From Nothopassalora personata (lineage: Eukaryota > Ascomycota > Dothideomycetes > Mycosphaerellales > Mycosphaerellaceae): DNA of 64,000 bases. A program made the translations under genes and the position numbers. Position 1 is the first letter of the stretch. The number at the start of each line of letters is the position of its first letter. The notes beneath the pieces are model-generated. The model made no database searches. It saw nothing but the letters and a program-made list of their open reading frames with translations, and was not told where the DNA came from. Location of the stretch: NCBI GenBank assembly GCA_033816765.1, contig CM066291.1:5270001-5334000 (forward strand), given 5' to 3'. This document shows, piece by piece, positions 20,910-31,889 of this stretch.

Positions 20910-23318
20910 TCAAACATTGGCAGCTACCAACGCGCACTGTGCAAAGAAGACCAAGAACGACCCGAGCAGCGTTGCGAGGTCCCGCCTCTCCTCCCACGCA
21001 ACGTTGAAGACTCCAAACTGTCTGAGCACCCCATCAGGATCATGAGCTTGTATCATGCCGACCGTGACGCCCCACTGCATTAGCGAGCACAGCAGGTTGC
21101 GACAGAAGTTCTCAGCAGCAAGATACGCAAACGAAATGCGTGCTATGGCCCAGAGAACACTGCCTGGCCCATCCCAACTTGGCCAAGTCGATCTTCGCAC
21201 CGACTGAGAACGAAAGGGTGATGTGTGCTTACCATGTCTGGCATACATGCCATATTCCTCATCTTCATACTTTCCCACTCTTCCTTTCTCCACATCTTCT
21301 CTGGTCAAGCTGAGTTTGCTCCTGGGTAGACCCATCGAGCCAAGGAAGTTGACAGCATCCTTCCACTCTTGTGCCTTCCTCGTCTTGTTCCAATTGAGCT
21401 CCTCTGCCATGAGGTCAATGACTCTCGGCAGGGACTCAAGTGCGGCCTGTACGTTCAGGAACGCCAATCTGGTTCTCCTTGCAAGGACATCGACGGCAGT
21501 CTGTGCATATTCGTGTCGGACGGCGTAGCGGATCTCGCCATCGACGTATGGGTAGAGTTCGGAAATGCGTTCGCCACGGACTGGGAAGCGCTTGTCAGTC
21601 GGCGCGCAGAGCGCTGCGACAGTCCAGGCACGGTCGCCGTAAGATTCAGTCAGATGCTTGGCAACCTCGGTCTCAATGCCGTAGTGCTGAATGATGTTAA
21701 TGAACAGCGTCTTCGAGAAACCGTGTGCTCCGACAAGGCGAACTTGGTGGGTCTGGCAGGATCCGTCAAGATTGATGTCTTCGTGGAAGCCCTCGACACC
21801 GCTGACGAGGGGTGGGTTCGACACGCCGCGTGGCTTCAAGCTGAACTCCTTGATAGCCTCATCAACAGCCTCTTCGGCCATCTGTCGATAGGTGGTCCAT
21901 TTTCCACCAGCCATGGTGAGAAGTCCAGACGGAGAGGTAGTGATCAAGTGGTTGCGAACAAGACCCTCAGACTTTGCCTTCTTAGGGTCGCGGACTAGAG
22001 GACGGATACCAGACCAGGCAGCAAGCACGTCGCCACGGCGAACGTTGATCTCCGGCTGGAGGTAGTTCTGTACTTCGTTCAAGATCCAGTCGATTTCCTT
22101 CTCCTGTGCTACAGGATTCTGTTCGATTTCGCAAGGAGCGTCGGTAGTACCAGCGATTGTGTTTCCTTGCCATGGCAAGAAGAAGATGACACGGCCGTCA
22201 GAGGTGCGAGGATCGATGAGACCCATGTTGGAAGGCGAGTAGTACCCAGGCAGGATGACGTGGACACCAGAGCTTGGTGCAACGATCTCGGGCACCTGTT
22301 GGTCGTCCAGCTTGCGGATCGAGTCGGTGAAGGGTCCAGTAGCGTTGATGATACCCTTTGCCTTGATGCTGAACTCTTCGCCGGTCTTGCCGTCCTTTTC
22401 AGGGACGAGGTCCTTGACCTTGGCACCACAGAGTCTGCCATTGGCGTCCTTCTCAAGTCCCGTGACTTCCATGTGGTTGACCATGGTAGCACCGTAGAGA
22501 GCAGCGGTCACAGCGAGAGAAGCGTTCATGCGAGAGTCGTTGTGCGCACCATCGTAGTAGACGAGAGCACCCCAAAGACCGTCTTTCTTGAGCATAGGGA
22601 AGGCGTCCAGTGCCTTGCTCCTCGTCAAGAAGTAAGAAGACTCGATGTTCTCAGAGCCAGCCAGAAAGTCGTAAGCCTTGGTTCCTGCCCAGAAGTATGG
22701 CGCTTGCCACCACTTGTTGACCGGAATCATGATCGGGAGCCATTGCGAAAGATGCGGTGCAGTGTCGAGGAAGTATCTCCGCTCGCGCAAAGCTTCCTTG
22801 ACGAGCTTGTATTGGTTGTAGTCCAGTTCGAAGACAGCCTTTTCGAGGTATCGTACACCACCGTGAACAAGCTTTGTGCTTTTTGAGCTTGTACCAGATG
22901 CGAAGTCGTCTCTTTCCACACATGCCACTTTCAAGCCGCGAGACGCAGCATCGAGCGCGATTCCAGTTCCAGTCGCTCCGCCACCGATGATGAGCAGATC
23001 GTACTCGTTGCTGCCATGCCTGTTCGCAGCCTGCTCAACACCAAGAGCATCCTTGACCTTCTCCTTGGCTTGCGCGAAGACTGCGCCTGCGCTTGCCTTG
23101 AGATCTGCAATGTGTTCTGCTCTGCTCTTCACGCGTGGGAACGTTGGAGGTCGGAAGACGCCGCCCTCGCCGTATGTCGGTGGCGGTACAGCAGCAGCTT
23201 CCAAGCCAGGGACATCGTGGGGCCGATAGACAAAGTAGAGGGTTCCAGCTCCGACACCACCAGCGAGGGTAGCGTAGCCCAGTCCCTTGAGGAATTTGGT
23301 TGAGCGGCTTGCGGCCAT
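20910..23318 (-). CDS. GUT2: Mitochondrial FAD-dependent glycerol-3-phosphate dehydrogenase
   Basis: Oxidises glycerol-3-phosphate to dihydroxyacetone phosphate on the outer face of the inner mitochondrial membrane and passes electrons to ubiquinone; it is the second step of glycerol use and part of the G3P shuttle. The N-terminus has a basic start and a hydrophobic helix (about 12-31) for mitochondrial anchoring. The FAD Rossmann motif IIGGGATGTG is at about 110-119, followed by SGTSSKSTKLVHGGVRYLEK, a family signature. The C-terminal domain ends with REDVEKGRVGKYEDEEYGMYARH. After residue 695 the frame reads through a donor GTAAGC (21232-21227), and the last 106 codons do not look like the family, so a terminal intron is likely and the true C-terminus differs. 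An acceptor at 21022 is one possibility, but that intron would be long. Confidence 0.93.
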   Translation of the reverse strand: MAASRSTKFLKGLGYATLAGGVGAGTLYFVYRPHDVPGLEAAAVPPPTYGEGGVFRPPTFPRVKSRAEHIADLKASAGAVFAQAKEKVKDALGVEQAANRHGSNEYDLLIIGGGATGTGIALDAASRGLKVACVERDDFASGTSSKSTKLVHGGVRYLEKAVFELDYNQYKLVKEALRERRYFLDTAPHLSQWLPIMIPVNKWWQAPYFWAGTKAYDFLAGSENIESSYFLTRSKALDAFPMLKKDGLWGALVYYDGAHNDSRMNASLAVTAALYGATMVNHMEVTGLEKDANGRLCGAKVKDLVPEKDGKTGEEFSIKAKGIINATGPFTDSIRKLDDQQVPEIVAPSSGVHVILPGYYSPSNMGLIDPRTSDGRVIFFLPWQGNTIAGTTDAPCEIEQNPVAQEKEIDWILNEVQNYLQPEINVRRGDVLAAWSGIRPLVRDPKKAKSEGLVRNHLITTSPSGLLTMAGGKWTTYRQMAEEAVDEAIKEFSLKPRGVSNPPLVSGVEGFHEDINLDGSCQTHQVRLVGAHGFSKTLFINIIQHYGIETEVAKHLTESYGDRAWTVAALCAPTDKRFPVRGERISELYPYVDGEIRYAVRHEYAQTAVDVLARRTRLAFLNVQAALESLPRVIDLMAEELNWNKTRKAQEWKDAVNFLGSMGLPRSKLSLTREDVEKGRVGKYEDEEYGMYARHGKHTSPFRSQSVRRSTWPSWDGPGSVLWAIARISFAYLAAENFCRNLLCSLMQWGVTVGMIQAHDPDGVLRQFGVFNVAWEERRDLATLLGSFLVFFAQCALVAANV

Positions 23319-25638
23319 TCTCTGGCGCAGAGAGGGAGAGAAACAATGAAGGAAGACCAGCTGTCGATGTTTATTATGCTATGGCGCACTGAGCAAAGCA
23401 GTGGATCAGCTAAGAATGTGAAGCTCCACTGTGTCGGCGCTGTCGCGGCTAATTCACGGTTGGGTGCTGCTGTATGTCGCTGTAGTGATGCAATTCCCAT
23501 TGGGGGCGCAGGTGAAGATGTTGGAAATGGATGACTCTTCTCGCCTCGTCGCTTCTCATCGACGTTCCTTCCTCACTAGTTCTAGAGGACGACCGTTTGC
23601 TTGGCCGGAAGGAATTCAGCCGGCGGCGGCAATTACTACCGAACGTGCATCTTTCACATGCTGACATTATACTGCTATAACGTGAAAGTGTGCAATAGTA
23701 CACAATGAACTGACATGTCACACAGTCCACACGATGCTTAAATGTATATCTTGCTGCAACATAGGTATGCTATCCGAGTATTCGTCGTTCTCGAGACATG
23801 TTTCATTTCTTGGCATGCACAATGACGTCGTTGGAGAAACGCGCTACCACCGCACCATCGGCTCCTCGTCCACAACAACTTCACGCGTTCTTCCTGCATC
23901 ACCAGCATCTTGACATCTTGCATCGAGCGACAGGCCTCCACCTGATCACATGAACCCGTTGTTGCATGACTTCGATGTTAGGAACATGATTTACAGCCAG
24001 CGTGATTCCTACCCTGCGACACGCCAGCAGCGGGACGCGTCCAAGTGGCTCATAATCTTCTGGAGCGATTTGTCGTTGTATGAGAAACTCGTCAGATTCG
24101 TTAGCAGCAGCTGCTTGGCGATCATGTCACATCCGCTGGATAGTCTCTGTACGCAAGCTGACATCAAGATGCACGGGCAACCACTGAGAGTCTGGGCTAA
24201 GTATCTTCCAGTCATGCTCGGACTGAGGAGGCACTTCGCGGGGTCTATCACTTCCCGGCCATTACAGTATTGTAGAGGTGAACGGAAACAGCTTATGCAG
24301 AATTCTTCGGCATCGATACTGCACCCTACGAATGGCCACAGGAACTCCACCGCGTCAAAGATCCGATCAGATAGCACATTGAGCCTGGCTGACGTCGCCC
24401 TGGAACGGCCAAGGTCAGCAGCACATCAGCTGTGCCGTCCAAATGCAGATCCTGAAACATCAGCGGGCAAGCCGCGCAGATCAAAGTTGACAACCTCGAG
24501 AGTCGTTGACGATTTTCGTTGTCTTCATAAGTCGGCACCAAGTGGAACATGCAACTCTGGTTCGACAAGCATTCAGACGTTGTGAGAGCGCAGCGACGTG
24601 TACTGGGAGCCATGCAGCAGTATTTGAACCTGGAAACAACATGGATTAGCTCAGCCTGGAGTCAGGCAGCCACGACGATTTTCAAACCGTTGGCGCCGTT
24701 CAATGCCCTGCAGGTACAGCATATTTACAAGCTCCCTCTTCCCAAACAGTTCCCACGCGATGGCACCAGTAATAATCTCTCTCGCAGGTTCAGGTTCCAG
24801 CCTGCGTGGGAGCGTTCACTTACATTGTTCGCAGGTGAAACAGCTAAGGGCAGAGGTGTGACCCGTGCGAGGCGATCATGCATGACGCTATGCCACATGC
24901 ACTGCAACAACTGTGTTGGCTGCGAATTGCAGCTTCCAGAATTCGAGGCCGCTTCTCCTCGAATTTGCACAGTCTCGAAGAGGTGCTGCTAAAAAGCTCG
25001 CCGCATCCAACCTGGTTGCCTTCTTGTCGAACAACGCACCCACGACGCCCCTCGTCGGCACATCTGGTGACCAAAACACCGAACGCCTTTTCACTCGTCG
25101 CCCTCTGCACATCATGGCCCGCGACCAGCTCAGCAACGTCACTTTGCATGCACTGTCGCGTTTCCTGCAGATGACTATCGATGGGCGCTCTGCCATGCGC
25201 GTTCGATTGCTGATGCAGGAACGAGCAGCCTGCAGCGTAACTGCGCATGATTCGTCAGCCCAGCTGCTGTCATTCACCCACGGCTGGTGCCAGGGCACCA
25301 GCGGGCGTGATCCCCTCCCACAGCGACATCCGTTGGCTCGCAGGGTCATGCAGGTACGCTTCGTATTTCTTGCAGTGTTGGTAGGCTGCCAGGCGCTCTT
25401 ATAAATCGCCTCATCCGGCGCTTCTTCCAGCTCAGCCAGCTTCTACGCGCTAGAGCAGGTCTCTTCGCTTCTCGTTCGAGCATTCTTATCCAATGAACCA
25501 CTATTCATACACAGGATTCCGTTCTTCACGGCGGCTACGACTAACCATCATCCACTGACTGCGGCGCCTCGGCGCTCATCGAGCCCATTGGTCAAACGTG
25601 CGGTATCACTCCCTCGACCTCCAATAATCATCGCGACC
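23319..25638. other. Intergenic region, 2.3 kb
   Basis: Promoter regions of GUT2 and of the zinc-finger gene. ORFs of 120-210 codons occur on both strands (for example 23950-24585 plus and 24913-25404 plus), but they overlap one another and lack domains, signal peptides or consistent splice sites. I cannot support any. A decayed gene here is possible. Confidence 0.45.
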
Positions 25639-27018
25639 ATGGAAGAAGAACTCAAACGACTCATTGGACCTCTGCTGTTGAGTGGCGCTTCAAAGGACCA
25701 ATGGCTTCAAGTAGCAGGAAGTGCTTGGGACACAGGTACGCTCAGTATCGCCACAACTTTGTGCCAGTGACACTAATCAAGCGATCCAGAGTATGCGAGA
25801 CTCTGCACTCACGTCTCGTCGACTGCAGCTCCATCTGTGCCGGACTCAACTCCCTCCGCTGTCGAGACGCCTGGTTCTGCTGGTAAGAGCGAAACATCAC
25901 AGTGGGCCTGTCCAAGATGCACCAGCAAGTTTGGCCAGCCCAAGGTCTTTCCTCGCAAAGCCGAACTCATTCGTCACATTACGCACAAATGTGAGCAGAC
26001 AATTGAGATAATATGCGGCGAAGAAAACTGCCCAGCAAAACTCACACGCACGGATCATTTCAAAGAGCACTTACGCAAGGTCCATCGTCTATCACCTGCA
26101 GAAGTCCGGACACAAGCTGGTGCCGCCAGCATCATCACTCTGCCTCAGCGTGCTGTACTTGGATGCGGTTTCTGCAGGGCAAAGTTCATCAAGGATCCGG
26201 AAGCATATGGCGAGCATATCGCCGGACACTTCAAGGACGGCTTGACTATCGAGGCATGGTCGCCGACCATGCAGATCCTCAGCCTCCTGTACCAGTCGAA
26301 AGAGGTGTGGTCTGCCTGGGTGGAGATCCTCGTCGATCGATTGCCAGGTGTGCATAAGCCGGAGCGGCTGATCAAATTCACCAAGGAGACTGCAGCAGAC
26401 TTTGTGGGGAAACTCGAGAAGGGCTTGTGGTTTGATGCCGAGACGCTTCGACTTATTCTATGGCGTCTCTTCTTCGCTGGGTTCATCAACGACGGTAGCC
26501 AAGGTGACCACTTCGTGGCACAGTGTCTGTCAACGCACCTGAAGGTTCCAACGTCAGCGCAGGACGCCTCTTCGATTGACTCTGGCTATGGCGCTTCATC
26601 TGGACAGGCCTCCCTACGCACTTTTGAATCAGATCTACGTACGAGCGACCATTCCCTAAGAACAGCATCCAATGAGGTCGACAACGACACATCGACGCTA
26701 TCAGTTTCTCTTGAACAATCCTCTCCCAATACCAGGTACGCCACCACTGGCACGAATCTTGATCCGGAACGGACATCTTTTTGTATCCAGACCAGTTGGT
26801 TCGACGATACGAACAACGATGTTCCCATGTATGACGTCCATGATGTAGAGCACTTTTCCGACGTGCAGCAATCACAGGACCGTCGAACACCACTCACTGC
26901 ACCTGAGTCAAACAACGGGAATGCGCACGGCCATCGACGCTCTGCTTCCGAGAAATTGAAAGGCATGTGGAACGAAGCACGGCGCAGTCTTGGCTTCGCT
27001 GGACCTTCTGGGGCCTAA
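25639..27018 (+). CDS. C2H2-type zinc-finger protein, putative transcription factor
   Basis: Exon 1 (25639-25735, starting MEEELKRLIGPLLLSG) joins exon 2 (25790-27018) across a 54-bp intron with a CACTAATC branch and CCAG acceptor, giving 441 residues. Without the first exon the frame has no ATG at its head. Three Cys/His units follow: CPRC with HITHKC (about 70-95), a CGEENC...HLRKVH finger (about 100-125), and CGFC...HIAGHF (about 150-175). A helical middle (TIEAWSPTMQILSLLYQSKE, VWSAWVEILVDRLPG) and a long Ser/Thr/Asp-rich, probably disordered C-terminus come next. This layout matches fungal C2H2-type proteins of unknown target. It is probably nuclear; DNA binding is inferred from the fingers only. 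Confidence 0.82.
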
Positions 27019-27322
27019 ATCGTACGCCAGTCCCCGCGATGGCCCCTACGGAACATTTGCGATTTCTTTTCCAGTTCTTCAGGTTCTTTTGTCAGTACTG
27101 ATGTCTTACCAAGCGTTGAAATTCTGTCATCAGGAAGGCCTCAGCGGCAGTGTATCATAGTGGACAACTTCGTAATCACATTGGACGTAGATTGGAGGCC
27201 ACGCGACCTTGCGTTGACAATACTTTGTACCCTATACTGTAACAAAAGACATTTGGGAAGGATCAAATCATGTCATCCATTCATTCTATACACCTCATGA
27301 ACCCATACTTCCCACTACACGT
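27019..27322. other. Intergenic, convergent 3' ends
   Basis: 3' flanks of the zinc-finger gene (plus) and the sucrose-type transporter (minus). Nothing else seen. Confidence 0.4.
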
Positions 27323-29031
27323 CTACCTCAACATCCGACTCGCCAACCAACTCGCCACAAAGGCCGCCAGCCCACTACTTGCCAGAACCCACGCGGTCGG
27401 CACCTCACTCCCCGCCACCTCAGCAATCTTATACGTCCCACTGCTCACCAAACCGGACACAACCTGCGGCAACGAAATCGCCATATTATGCACCCCCAAT
27501 ATCGCCCCAGACTGGCTCTCATCTTCATGCTCCTCTCCATCCCCTCCATCCCCTCCGTCATTCCCTTCCTCCTGCGGAGTCAGTCCAAGCCGACTCGTCT
27601 CATACCCCACAACCGCAAACGGCACCCACTGCGTCACAGCCCAGGGGATACCGGCAATCCCCACAAGGACGATTCCTTGCCATTGGTACGCAACGGCCAA
27701 TGTCAAAGCCAAGAGGAGCCCGAGGATCGGTTGTGTTAGTGTCCAGAGCCAGATTAGGTCTCGGAGGTCAGATTCGGAAGTGGAGCGGTGGGATTTTCGG
27801 AGGTAGGTGCTGATGTAAGGGAGGAGGAAGGGGAGGAGGATAATCATGACGAAGCCGACGATCGCGAAGGTGAGGCTGCCGAGGGAGCCGGCTTGGGCTA
27901 GGTCGGAACTATCGGAAGAGATTCTGCTGGTGAGGGCGGGTATGGCCGTGGACATTGAGGGTGAGGCTGGTGGTTGTTAGTGGAGGTTTGTTGGTGATGG
28001 GGAGAGGGTTTGGGGACTTACCGAGTTCGCCGATGTACGTAGTGTTATAGTACGTGAACGGAAACCACGCAAACCACGAGAAAAACTGCGTCAAACACGT
28101 CTGTCTGATCTTCCCCTTCAGCTCCCTGACCGTGCCGAAGATGCGTCGAAACACATCTGCTACACTCCTCTTCCCCTCCCCACCCAATTCTACACGTCTA
28201 CTATCTCTCTCGTGGATGAAGAGGCATGTAATCAACACCGTCCCACCCAACGTGAAGAAATTCAGACAAGCCAACGCCTGCATCTGCGTCAAGCCTCCTA
28301 GTCCAGGCAAACTCGGGAGCGTCAAAGAACTAGCAAAAAAACTAAAAATCGCGCTAACGCCCTGGATCCGTCCCGCCCACGAACTCGCTCGACTCTGTTG
28401 CTCCGCAGGGGCGATATCAACCATCAAAGCTCTGACCCCAGCTTGTACAGGCTGTACCGAGATCGCCATGAGGATCGTGAAAGTGATCGCCAATGCGAGC
28501 GAGCCCATCGTCGCAGGCTCGTCTTGCCCTGCAAAAAATTGCGGAACCCAAGCGAGCAGGAGCATGAACGCTACCGTCAAAACGGCGCCAGCGAAGATTA
28601 TAGGGCGCCTTCGACCGAAGCGGGTTCGGAGACGGTCGCTGAAAGCTCCGGCGGTGGGACCGATGAAGGCGCCGGAGAGGGGGAGGCAGATTATGATTAT
28701 GGCTGCGGCGGATTTGGAGAGGTTGAGGGATTGGAGGTAGGGCTGGGATGTGGTTAGTAGTGTTCGAGGGTGGATTGAGAATTTTAGGCTTGGGACTGGT
28801 GTTGAGTTCGGGGGTGGGGCTTACTGATAGATTTGCCATTACTGTTGAAAAGAAGACTTGGAGGCCGCCATTGATGCAGACTAGGGCGAGGATTCTGGGG
28901 AGGGAGAGGTGGCCTTTGGAAGTCGTTGGTGTTCGTTGGTCTTGTGACAGTAGAGGTGTTTCTTCGTTTCCTTGCTCGATGGTGGCATCGTCATGGTTAT
29001 TTTCGCTGTGATGTAAAATGCTTGGAGACAT
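27323..29031 (-). CDS. Sucrose/alpha-glucoside-type MFS (GPH-like) transporter
   Basis: Three exons, 29031-28825, 28742-28022 and 27966-27323, separated by introns with GTAAGC/GTAAGT donors and CTAAC branch sites, give 523 residues. After a polar N-terminus, twelve hydrophobic segments are visible. The loop 2-3 signature DRLRTRFGRRRP follows FIGPTAGAFS, and ALMVDIAPAEQQSRASSWAG is the conserved helix 4-5 stretch of fungal and plant sucrose/proton symporters. The large central loop includes SVADVFRRIFGTVRELKGK and the last loop is acidic (NDGGDGGDGEEHEDE). It should import sucrose or related glucosides at the plasma membrane. Substrate is inferred. An in-frame ATG at 29103 is less likely because it precedes non-family residues. 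It shares a divergent promoter with the gene starting at 29262. Confidence 0.87.
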
Positions 29032-29261
29032 AACCCAGACGATATTTGAAAGATGTTTTTCGTTGGCGAAAGGACGTTGGATGTTTGATCTGATAAGTTG
29101 CATGACGCTGACATGGTGGGGCCACGAGACGAGGCTGTCGGCTGCACTTGCCGAAAATCGCGAGACTATGTGATGCCCATATTGTATGTCCTGACATCTC
29201 CTCACTTTTCCCTTCAACACCTTTATTCGCTCGGAAACGCTAATTCGTGGATGACACAACC
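29032..29261. promoter_or_regulatory. Bidirectional promoter region
   Basis: Only 230 bp separate the start codons of the sucrose-type transporter (minus) and the four-helix membrane protein (plus), so both promoters must lie here or overlap it. A pyrimidine-rich tract (about 29200-29222) precedes the plus-strand start. No specific factor site was identified. Confidence 0.5.
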
Positions 29262-29831
29262 ATGTCAACCCCAACCTCCCGCCTCCGCAAAGCCTTCCGC
29301 TACCCCGACGACAATGACTCCGACTCTCCCAACGAACTCGACGAAGAACACCAAGAAAAGCTCATAGAAGAGCTCCAAGCCAACGACGCCGCGAAAAACC
29401 AGCTCTACCGCAAAGCTTTTCTCACCATCCCCCTCCTCGCCACCCTCTTCTTCCTCTTCACCCTTCTCACCGCGACCACCGCTCGCCAGCGCCTCATCTC
29501 TCTCCTCTCCGTCTCCAGCCTTGCAGCCACAGCCTATATCCTGCACTACCAGCCCATCGAAGCACCCGTTAAGAAGGGGAAGATGCCGGTATATCAAGTC
29601 GAGGCAGGCAAGGGACCGGTGGAGAAGTATTTGGTGTTCTTGAATGCTGGGCTGGCGGGGTTGCTGCTGGTTGCGGCGGCGCTGAGTTGGAGGAGCGGGA
29701 GGGGTGAGGATGCGTGGCAGCAGGCACTTCCGGGGATCCTTTTTGGGTTGACTCTAGCCGCGAGGCAGCTTTTGGCACCGTTGGATTTGGAGGAGTTGCA
29801 GAGGGCGAGGTATGAGTTTAAGGGAGCTTGA
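29262..29831 (+). CDS. Fungal four-helix membrane protein, function unknown
   Basis: Intronless; start ATG 29262 (MSTPTSRLRKAFRYPDD) gives 189 residues, and an in-frame ATG at 29247 adds five. An acidic, Asn/Asp-rich N-terminus is followed by a helix (NELDEEHQEKLIEELQAND), then four hydrophobic segments: FLTIPLLATLFFLFTLLT, LISLLSVSSLAATAYIL, YLVFLNAGLAGLLLVAAALS and a weaker one near QALPGILFGLTLAARQLL. The C-terminal DLEELQRARYEFKG is polar. The architecture fits a conserved small integral membrane protein of ascomycetes. Location and role are unknown. Confidence 0.75.
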   Translation: MSTPTSRLRKAFRYPDDNDSDSPNELDEEHQEKLIEELQANDAAKNQLYRKAFLTIPLLATLFFLFTLLTATTARQRLISLLSVSSLAATAYILHYQPIEAPVKKGKMPVYQVEAGKGPVEKYLVFLNAGLAGLLLVAAALSWRSGRGEDAWQQALPGILFGLTLAARQLLAPLDLEELQRARYEFKGA

Positions 29832-30619
29832 GGAGCATAGATCTTGAGACAGGACGATAGCAACTGGATCTGCGACGATGAGCTTGACGGATGGTATGCG
29901 AGAGACAGACAATACCCAGCGCAATTGTCACCTGGGACGTGCAATAGCACATAGAGGTCCTGGAAACGGGGTTTGACATTGTTCAATGGGTTTTCCTCAA
30001 ACGAACATACCACGGAACCGGAAGAGAGATTCGGAAACACCACGGCAGCCCTTTCTACACCTCCGACAGTGATTTCCGAACTTGCGCTCGACTTTCCGAG
30101 CCGATTTAATGGTGTCTTCCTGCGGACGAACCCACGGCACCCTCCCCGCATCCACTTCGCTCTTACTTGGAAGGTATTAGCACGCGCAGGTCGTCACGCG
30201 TACAGTCAACGCTGCATACAGGCCTCGATACGTATAAGAAACTATACTAGACTTTGAACGCGGGGTTTTGTCTGTGCTCGGACACATGACTGACGAGCTG
30301 GAGCGACCTTCTTACTGGTCACGTCTACTTTGAGATCCGGAGTCAATCTCAGCTCATCCGTCACGCTGCCCGCCGTCGATGCAATGATCCCACTTCAATG
30401 CGTAGTCGAGACCAGGACAGATTCAATCCGGTCGGTCTGGAATATCGAATCACTGGGAAATAAGATGGCAAATTATCGCGGAGCGAGCAGCACAGCGACT
30501 CGTCGTCGCGGGAAAGCACCATCCGTCCATCAAACAGCTAGCCTTGTGGTCTGAGTGTGAGCAGAGTTCTTGGTCTGCGTAGAGATGAGATCTAACCTCC
30601 CCGCCAACTCCCATCAGTC
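29832..30619. other. Intergenic region
   Basis: 3' flanks of the membrane protein and of the Cys-cluster protein genes. No supported feature. Confidence 0.45.
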
Positions 30620-31141
30620 TCACCAATCCACCGCCTCAAGTTCCGAAAAATAAAACCACAATGCCACCGCATCCTGCGCCCCCTCATCACCATCCTCCTC
30701 CTCATCCTCAAAATCCGGATCTCCAACTCTATGGAACTCCGCAAATACCAACTTCAACGCCATGACACTCATCCACGTCGGAACCTGAAACTCCCCCTCC
30801 TCCTTGTCCTCATGGCCATCATACTCCATGCATCCTTCCCCCGGACAAAAATCCGAATGATCAAAGGCTGTCCGCGTCAGGGAGCGCTCGAAGTAGTCGA
30901 TGTCTACCCAGTCCGGTGGAGCAAAGTCTCCTCTGATCGGCGGGAGCTCCATCTGCAGGTCTTTGAGGCACCCGCGGGTTTGAGAGGATTGATGAGCGAG
31001 GAGTATTGACATGCCGCGGGTGTGTTTGAGCCATTCGCTGCCGTGGGTTAGGCGGCAGTTCGAGCAGGAGAGGATGCCGCAGGTCCAGCAGGTCGGGTCG
31101 GAGTCTTGATTTAGAGTTGTGCAGTAGGTGCAGACGTACAT
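30620..31141 (-). CDS. Small protein with N-terminal cysteine cluster (zinc-binding-like)
   Basis: Intronless frame of 173 residues from ATG 31141. The N-terminus MYVCTYCTTLNQDSDPTC starts a cluster with cysteines at 4, 7, 18, 21, 26 and 29 (CxxC pairs), which resembles a small zinc ribbon. The middle has a conserved-looking IRGDFAPPDWVDIDYFERSL, and the C-terminus is acidic (DPDFEDEEEDGDEG) ending in aromatic residues. I do not recognise the family. Coding is supported by composition and by the ordered cluster. Confidence 0.6.
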   Translation of the reverse strand: MYVCTYCTTLNQDSDPTCWTCGILSCSNCRLTHGSEWLKHTRGMSILLAHQSSQTRGCLKDLQMELPPIRGDFAPPDWVDIDYFERSLTRTAFDHSDFCPGEGCMEYDGHEDKEEGEFQVPTWMSVMALKLVFAEFHRVGDPDFEDEEEDGDEGAQDAVALWFYFSELEAVDW

Positions 31142-31889
31142 GGCTGTCTGTGTTTTGACTGATGGTGACAGAGAGCTGATTGTATGGATATGCGTCGTCT
31201 AGTGGCGAAGCTGATCTTCGAGCTATGCTATCGTCCTGCTTGTAGCGTCCAGCACTGTTGTTCATCAAGGTTGAACAAAATCCGGCTTTGCACTGAGTAG
31301 CCAGATGAACATACTTCAGTCTGTGTCGCCTCTTGAAAACGAACATGACTCACTCCAAGAATGATCATATACTGCTCGACCGGTCAGCTGGTGAACGCCT
31401 GAGGTGCTATTAGTAGAGCTTCAGCTCACAGCCACAAGCTGAGTTGGGGTGAACGTCAGGTGAGAATGACCCGGAGGCCGCCACGTCACAGCTTCGTTCG
31501 AGGCCACCACTCGATTCTAACGACACAGTACTTCATGCAGGAACAGATCGGGTGACATCGTAGTCGGCGCTGAGTACTACTTGTACAAACATACAGGGCG
31601 AGGTATCTACTTGCTCTTTGTCGTTCTTCTTGCTGATAATCTAATCATCGAAGTGGTAATCCCGCAACGCGACGGGGACTTGTCGACCTCTTACTTCGAC
31701 GAGAGATGGTTCGAGGTACCGCTTCATACCTCCACTTCGGCGATAGTGTACAATGTGATATACTCTCGAATCTGCTCGAAAATTCCGGCCAGCATGGAAA
31801 GTCCACCTTCACTACTTTCCGCCAGATACCAGTACCAAAGAGATCCGAGGTGTGACTGTAGCACCAGGCCTGCCTCAAAAGCTTAACGA
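31142..31889. other. Intergenic region
   Basis: 5' flank of the Cys-cluster gene. Small ORFs only. Confidence 0.4.

Noticed and set aside
21369..22886. Long plus ORFs opposite GUT2
   Set aside because: Antisense shadows of a well-supported enzyme gene.
23950..25404. Gene between GUT2 and the zinc-finger gene
   Set aside because: ORFs on both strands overlap, lack motifs and splice sites, and none is better than the others.
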